A DNA stretch of 64,000 bases from Lophium mytilinum. Taxonomy: Eukaryota > Ascomycota > Dothideomycetes > Mytilinidiales > Mytilinidiaceae. Position 1 is the first letter of the stretch; each line of letters starts with the position of its first letter. Shown in pieces: positions 58,899 through 64,000 of the stretch. Position numbers and translations under genes: made by a program. Below the pieces are notes generated by a model. It was not told where the DNA came from. It searched no databases and saw nothing but the letters and a program-made list of their open reading frames with translations. The stretch is from assembly GCA_010093605.1 (NCBI GenBank), contig MU004193.1:1247520-1311519 (forward strand). Reading direction: 5' to 3'.

Positions 58899-59856
58899 AG
58901 CCGTGTATAGAGGTGACGCAAGATTACCGCGGCTGCGCAAACGAGTTGGAGGTAGAGAAAGCCCGAGCGTGTAGGGTGAGAAGAGACGTAGGTCTGATAA
59001 TTTGAATAAGGATTTGGAATAGGATTACGTGACTTTAGCAGGTTTGGATTGGAGAAGGAGAAAGAAAATCGGAACGGCAGCGAGAAATCGGAAGTTGATC
59101 GATCATGAATGTGAGATTTAGGCAGGTGCTCTCTGGCAGGATCAATCAGGAACATTCAGCACTTCGTCGATGGTGGCACCATTCTAACAAAGATTTCTTT
59201 CTTCGAGGTAACTGTAGAACATTGCTTTGCATTTAAAGGCAATTGCATATAAAGAGTAGCATGGAATAGCGAGGATGCATCGAGATCCGTGTCGCGTTCC
59301 CGTTGTCATCTCGGGAGTGCGTCTGAGTAAGGTGGGAATTTCGAGGAGAGTTCAGCTTGGGTGTCCAGTATTGATTCTGTGGCAGATGGCTTGGGCCGAG
59401 CTCGAGCGCATTTTGAGGTTAAGTATACCGACGTCGTTTCCATCTCGTATAGCATGGCAGAAGTCGTTGTCGAGAGATTGACTCGGGCTCATCATTGCAA
59501 GCTTAGTAGAGTTACGTTGTTAGCATGCATTGCTGTTGCTATCTGACTTGTCGCGGTATGTTGTAGGTGGAAGCGTTAATGAAAGGGGGCCGTGGAGGTT
59601 CTGCGAGGCGTGACGTCAGCATTTCTACACTCATACACTCATTACTACTTACAATCCAAATTCCTTATAAATACGATCTCCTTCCCCCAAAGCTTATTTC
59701 CCCTAATTTGATGCATGTCTTTCCTGCCAGTTCTTAAGGTCTTATTTCTCGGAAAAATCATTGTCACATAACCTTTCCAATCGATTTCCTCCTCTTTAAT
59801 CTTCCTTGATTTTATTATAAACATCACTTCAACAACCTTCCTGTTCTTCTCGAATC
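58899..59856. other. intergenic region
   Basis: About 960 bases between the rhodopsin-domain gene (minus) and the metallo-beta-lactamase pseudogene (plus). AT-rich toward 59640-59830. No gene is supported. Confidence 0.45.
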
Positions 59857-60950
59857 ATGCCCTCCACTGATTCCCCAAAGCTCTCCTGGCATCCCCTCCC
59901 CCAATCCCCTACAAACAGCATCTGCACCCTCCACATTCTCTAAGCCGGCTCTCTCACACTCCCCCATCACCTCGTCTATCTTCCCCCAAACCCTCCCGAC
60001 TCCAAACTCCTCGTCCCAGTATACACTTTCCTCCTCACGCACCCGCCCTCCAACACTACCTACCTCATCGACCTCGGCATACACCCCAATCTCTCCCAAA
60101 CTACCCCCTTCTTCCAGAAAACCGTTCTCAAGAACTTCGACTGCTACCCCGAAAGCCCTGCGGACGTGCTACGACACCACGGCTCCCCGACCCAGCAGCC
60201 CGAGGAGGTTAGAGCAGTCCTGTTTACACACCTCCACTTCGACCACTTCGGCGACGGCGCGCAATCCGGCGGGTTGGGGCACGCAGAACTCTGGATGGGC
60301 CCAGGGAGCGTGGCGAAGGTGCGGCCAGGGTATCCCGAGAACCCCGAGGCGGCGATGTGGTCGAGTGACCTGCCTAGCGACGGCTCGCGGAAGATCGTGG
60401 AGTTCTCGATACCTGAGGACGAGGAGGATGGGGAAAGGGGGCGCGTTGTGAGAGATGCAGTGGAGGAGGGGTTGTATGAGGGTGTGGAACGACGGATCCC
60501 TAGTTCGGGTGGGAGCCTCTGGGAGCATTTGAGCGCGCGTGCGACCTCTTTGGTGATGCGAGTGTGTATTTGGTTGATGCACCGGGGCATATGCTGGGCC
60601 ATGTTATGGTTCTGGTACGCGTGAGGATTGGAAGGGGTGAAGGGGAAGAGGGAGAGGAGGACGACTGGGTACTAATAGCCGGCGACTGCTTTCACCATGC
60701 CGACTTGCTCAGGGAGCCGTTGAGAACGGCGAGGCCACCGCAGAGTAAGAGTGGGATGCATGGGGATGGAAGGCTGGCGGTGGAGATGATGTGGCGGGCC
60801 AGAGCAATGGCGGAGAGAAAAAATGTGTGGGTTATTGGGGCGCATGACGAGGAGGTTGGGGAAGCTTTGAATGAGGGAAAGGGGGATATCCAGGGTTTGA
60901 TGGATCTGAGGAACTGGAGGGAGAAGGGCTGGAAGAGAAATCTAAGGTAA
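59857..60950 (+). pseudogene. metallo-beta-lactamase fold hydrolase, inactivated
   Basis: The frame from the ATG at 59857 reads MPSTDSPKLSWHPLP...CTLHIL, then a TAA at 59941-59943, then AGSLTLPHH and the MBL core. PVYTFLLTHPPSNTTYLIDLG and the metal motif FTHLHFDHFGD (HxHxDH) follow. Around 60508-60510 one base is missing: the frame ends in SSG while the continuation WEPLGAFERACDLFGD, YLVDAPGHMLGHV and IAGDCFHHADLL runs in the next frame to 60950. No GT exists between the ATG and the TAA, so that stop cannot be spliced out. Apart from these two lesions the reading is intact, which suggests recent loss or sequencing errors. Relatives are cytosolic zinc hydrolases of about 350 aa. Confidence 0.8.
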
Positions 60951-61059
60951 ATGAGCGAGGTGTGTCTTGATATGCTAAAACGTCTTCCAAAATGCATAAC
61001 CAATTCAATCGATTCAGGAACTCGAGAGTCTAGTTGTATTTTTCAAGAAATCTGACTTC

Positions 61060-61930
61060 GACTCTGATTCACAGGGTCAAGATCTTGACATCTTAAGCAT
61101 TAGATTTCAGTAAGTGTAGAGGTGGCTTGGCTTGTTACAAACCCGTGCAGAATGAACAGTGAACTTGCTCTATCTAGGAAGTTTCAAATTCGAATACAAA
61201 TCACATATTGCTATGGAACACGTCTAATTCCTATACTTAGAACCCTTACATGTTATAATTTCGAACCTAATACGTTTTGGGGTGGCTCACGCAGATGTCA
61301 GGGTGCGCAGAGGGCATAGAAAACAGACTCACTTCTTACGCTCGAGAACTCGCATCCAATTTCTACGCAGTCTTGGACCGAGTCTAAGTTATGGGCTCTA
61401 GAATGTGACATCTTAGGATTTCAAACTTCATACACGGTGAGGTGCCTCAGCCTACCACAAGGGGGTGCAAAGAAACTGTGGACACGGTCTAGTTTTGGGG
61501 TATCAGCAATTTCAAAGCATTAAAAGGAGCGTTTGACGCAGCTTCAATTCGCACTCTAAAAGACTTTACATTCGTTGATAGAAATTATAGTAGGTGCGGG
61601 GGTGTCTCGAGGCACTATCCATGTGTGCAAAACAAGTTGAGGAGTTTATACGATTTGCGAGGTCGAGGAAATATATAGCATCTCTTAGATGTTATCGAAA
61701 TAGGTCTAATTCAGCGAGCTCGTACCTTTACATCCATCACATTTCATTTCGCCACGTGGAGGCGCGTCTTCGGGTGTTATTGGGGTGCACCAAACGAATG
61801 CCAGATTTAATATGATTAACAGACCTGAGCAGATACATCGTGCTCAAAGCACATCGTTGGAGTAGTCCTGATTCGCACGCTTGTTACCTTTACATCGTCT
61901 ACGTTCAGCGTCGCCACCTGCTGGGGGGTA
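61060..61930. repeat. degenerate tandem array, period about 153-164 bp
   Basis: A header like AGGTGGCT...GGGTGCA recurs near 61118, 61279, 61438, 61591, 61755 and 61917. The preceding boundary resembles TTTACATC...ATTTCGCCA; the copies at 61729-61757 and 61890-61918 match closely. TGACATCTTA...ATTTCA recurs at 61087 and 61408. Copies are strongly diverged. The surroundings (60951-62148) hold no gene. Confidence 0.6.
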
Positions 61931-62148
61931 TTCAGGTGATATCGAAGCCTCCAAAACGACAGTCGCGCTAATCCAACTCACGAGCCCAGGATTTCACATG
62001 TCAGGTTTACGATGTTTGAGAGAGAGGTTGCATTATCCACTTGATCTCAAGCCGGAACCGGGTATCCATCTCCACCAAGCCCAATATCAGCACTGCTCCA
62101 CCACCACATCTCCACCCCAGAACACTCACCAGAAGCGCCTCAGTCTGC

Positions 62149-63668
62149 TCAGAGCTCTCCCAAGACCAGGTCGTGCTCGGCCGGGATCATCGGGTGGAAG
62201 ACGTCCTCGTGGGAGAGACGGATCTCGTCCACGCAACCGCAGAACTTTGTCTCCACGCCGCGTACGCGCTTGACCCCATTTCGCATCAACTCCCCACGCT
62301 TCGGGTCCAACTTTGGCAGCACCGCGTGGACGCATTCGTAGATGCTGTCGTCCACCGAGGCCCCATGGAGCGCCATTGCGTCTCCACCCTTCTTGACGAG
62401 GTACTCGTAGTAAATGGCCGTAAGAGTCTCGTCAGCGTCCTCTGGCATCAGTTGCTTGTACCCGAAGAACCCCTCCGGGCGCAAGTCCTCCTTCTTCGAG
62501 ATGACGTACTGCTTGAGGTACCACACCGCCTGGTGGAACTCTCGACTGAATAGGACCGTCTCCACGTGAGGAAAGCCCTGGAGGGGGCCATCGAGGCCCT
62601 TTGACTTGAACAACGTTACCAAGGCGGGCTCGTTGCCAGGCTCTGGGCGCTTGTTGTTGTTGTTGGCGGCTTCGACGAATTGTCGGAAGTTGCACTTCTT
62701 CATCAGCTCGATGTAGAGCTTGCCGAGATCCGTGATGTTGGGGTGTTGTGTCATGTTGCAGACACAGAAGGCAAAGAGGCGGTACGTCTCCTCGGTGACA
62801 TCAGGCGCCATGCCGTAGAAAAGCTTGTAGAACAGCATGTAGCAACGAGCCTCGGTGTCGGTCCAGGCGCTCGTGATTGCTGCGTACTGCTGCTGGCTCT
62901 GGACTTTCGGTAAATGAAGACCACGCCACGCCGTCAGATGAGTGTCATGTTCCTTGGTTTCTAGATCGAGGATGTGGGTGTTCTTGGTGAACCAAGCAGA
63001 GAAGCGGGGTTTGCAGTCTGGATCTGCAAGAAGAAGCTCACAGGCGGCCTGAACCTTCTCTTTCATGATGCGCTTGTTGTGCCACTTGAGTATGTCGTCG
63101 GTCGTGATGTTGAGTTCTTTGGCGTCCAGGATCTCCAGGTAGACTTGACGAAGACGCTCCGCATCGCCTCCGGTGGTCGCCTTGGAGAAGCCGAACATTC
63201 GATAAATGCTCGAGTACCATAGTGGTTCACCGTACCTCAGGACGTTCTCAAAGCGAGCCGCGAAGGACATGCTACAATTCTCCTTGTGCTCCTTTCGCCA
63301 CATCTTGCTCTGACATTCCGTGCCACAGTATCTGACCGCCTTGCACTTGACACAAGCCTTGGAGTTGGGTTTGCCGCAATTCTGGCAGCCGGTTGCGAAA
63401 ATCTCGCCGGTCGGGCTCCACGAGTAGGAAGAATTGAGACAGGTTTGAAAGTCGATGTCTGGACTGAACGACTCGGGGCCAACGAATGGATGAAGCGGAT
63501 CGAGATCGGGAGGAGTAGTGTCGCAGACTTCGGAGTCGGTGGTGCTGGCTGTGGTTTCTTCGACATACCGAGAGCTTGTAGCGGGAGTAGGAGATCTATA
63601 GCGAGAGCTGTGAGCAATTGAAGGACCGTGAGACGATATGGAGGGACCTACCTAGCTGTACTAGTCAT
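62149..63668 (-). CDS. MYND zinc-finger protein
   Basis: Two exons, 63668-63652 and 63607-62149, give about 491 aa. The 44-nt intron has a GTAGGT donor and a GCTCACAG end. After a Ser/Thr/Pro-rich N-terminus comes the MYND finger: GCQNCGKPNSKACVKCKAV, RYCGTECQSKMWRKEHKENC, with the Cys/His spacing of the C6HC family intact. Residues ~120-491 are helical and not recognised (FENVLRYGEPLWYSSIYRMF, AMALHGASVDDSIYECVHAV). MYND fingers mediate binding to proline-rich partners. Many such proteins occur in filamentous fungi. The target is unknown; nuclear or cytosolic location is inferred. Confidence 0.87.
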
Positions 63669-64000
63669 CTTGAGCTTCCTCAACCCACCCGCTAAGGTTT
63701 CCGTCGCGTCGGACATGATGTCGCTGGTCTGTCTGATTGAACTGGCACAATTGACGATTAGCCCAGAGGTTCGCTGCGGTCGTGAGTATGCGCGCGTTAG
63801 TGACGGTCACGGCGTGCGAGTCCTCGAGGAAGAGGCGCGACACGAGGCAAGCGTAGCAACGGTTTGGTGTTGACACGGGCGAGCTGGAGGAGGAAGCTTT
63901 GGCGGGGCGCGGGGTTTTGTAGCTGGGGAGATCTTGCGGCCAAGCCGCTAGGCAGATGGATCTTCCGCGGCCGCCAATCGGAGGATCTCAGGTGGGGCAA
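63669..64000. other. upstream of the MYND gene, no gene seen
   Basis: The last 332 bases hold the presumptive promoter of the MYND gene. Open frames on both strands run off the window edge without family features, so a partial gene cannot be claimed. Confidence 0.4.

Noticed and set aside
59857-59945. Splicing out the early TAA of the metallo-beta-lactamase
   Set aside because: There is no GT dinucleotide between the ATG and the TAA, so no donor exists.
1-64000. Biosynthetic gene cluster, transposon or CRISPR array
   Set aside because: No synthase, transposase, reverse transcriptase or repeat-spacer array was seen. The PPTase and monooxygenase are isolated from each other.

Overview
The window is nuclear DNA of a filamentous ascomycete (Pezizomycotina, most likely a Dothideomycete; genus not determinable from sequence alone). 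Genes are dense, lie on both strands and carry many 44-130 nt introns with GTRAGT/GTTAGT-type donors, GCTAAC/GCTGAC branch sites and NAG acceptors. Products are typical of that group: StuA-type APSES, NLR-like, eisosome SegA-like, rhodopsin-domain, BIM1-like, YAT permease. I see no transposase, reverse transcriptase, CRISPR array or rRNA. Exon boundaries below were worked out by eye, checking that codon phase is kept across every junction.

Layout. 0.8-11.6 kb is metabolic: an FAD (DAO-type) oxidoreductase, a DJ-1/PfpI protein, a 922-aa WD-like orphan on the minus strand, a YAT amino-acid permease and an SMP-30-like lactonase. 11.7-18.5 kb encodes secreted or surface proteins: a Cys-rich membrane-anchored protein, a secreted aspzincin-like metallopeptidase, an F-box-like/DUF7730-type protein and a secreted protein with two BAS2-like cysteine domains. 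20.1-30.4 kb holds the two most unusual proteins: an in-frame chimera of a StuA-type APSES factor with a fungal C2H2-type zinc-finger protein, and a large NLR-like protein (alpha/beta-hydrolase, NACHT, about 20 ankyrin repeats) whose Walker motifs are degenerate. A DUF6601 membrane protein is divergent from it.

33-49.5 kb is mostly housekeeping: SegA-like eisosome protein, Sfp-type phosphopantetheinyl transferase divergent from the PDX2/SNO glutaminase, cap-binding subunit CBC2 divergent from nucleoporin NUP82, then a BIM1/X325-like copper protein and an SRR1-like protein. 50-64 kb holds an actin-fold membrane protein, a tRNA-Gly(UCC), a DUF2235 hydrolase, an FAD monooxygenase, a rhodopsin-domain membrane protein, a metallo-beta-lactamase pseudogene, a decayed ~160-bp tandem repeat array and a MYND protein.

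The most striking observation is the tRNA-Gly(UCC) at 52699-52823. Its anticodon loop is split between positions 32 and 33 by a 54-nt segment with spliceosomal-intron features (GTAAG, TACTAAT, TTAG), instead of the usual nuclear tRNA intron at 37/38. Removing it gives a perfect cloverleaf. The second is the APSES/zinc-finger chimera. The genes do not form an obvious biosynthetic cluster; they look like an ordinary chromosomal arm segment with some fast-evolving accessory loci.
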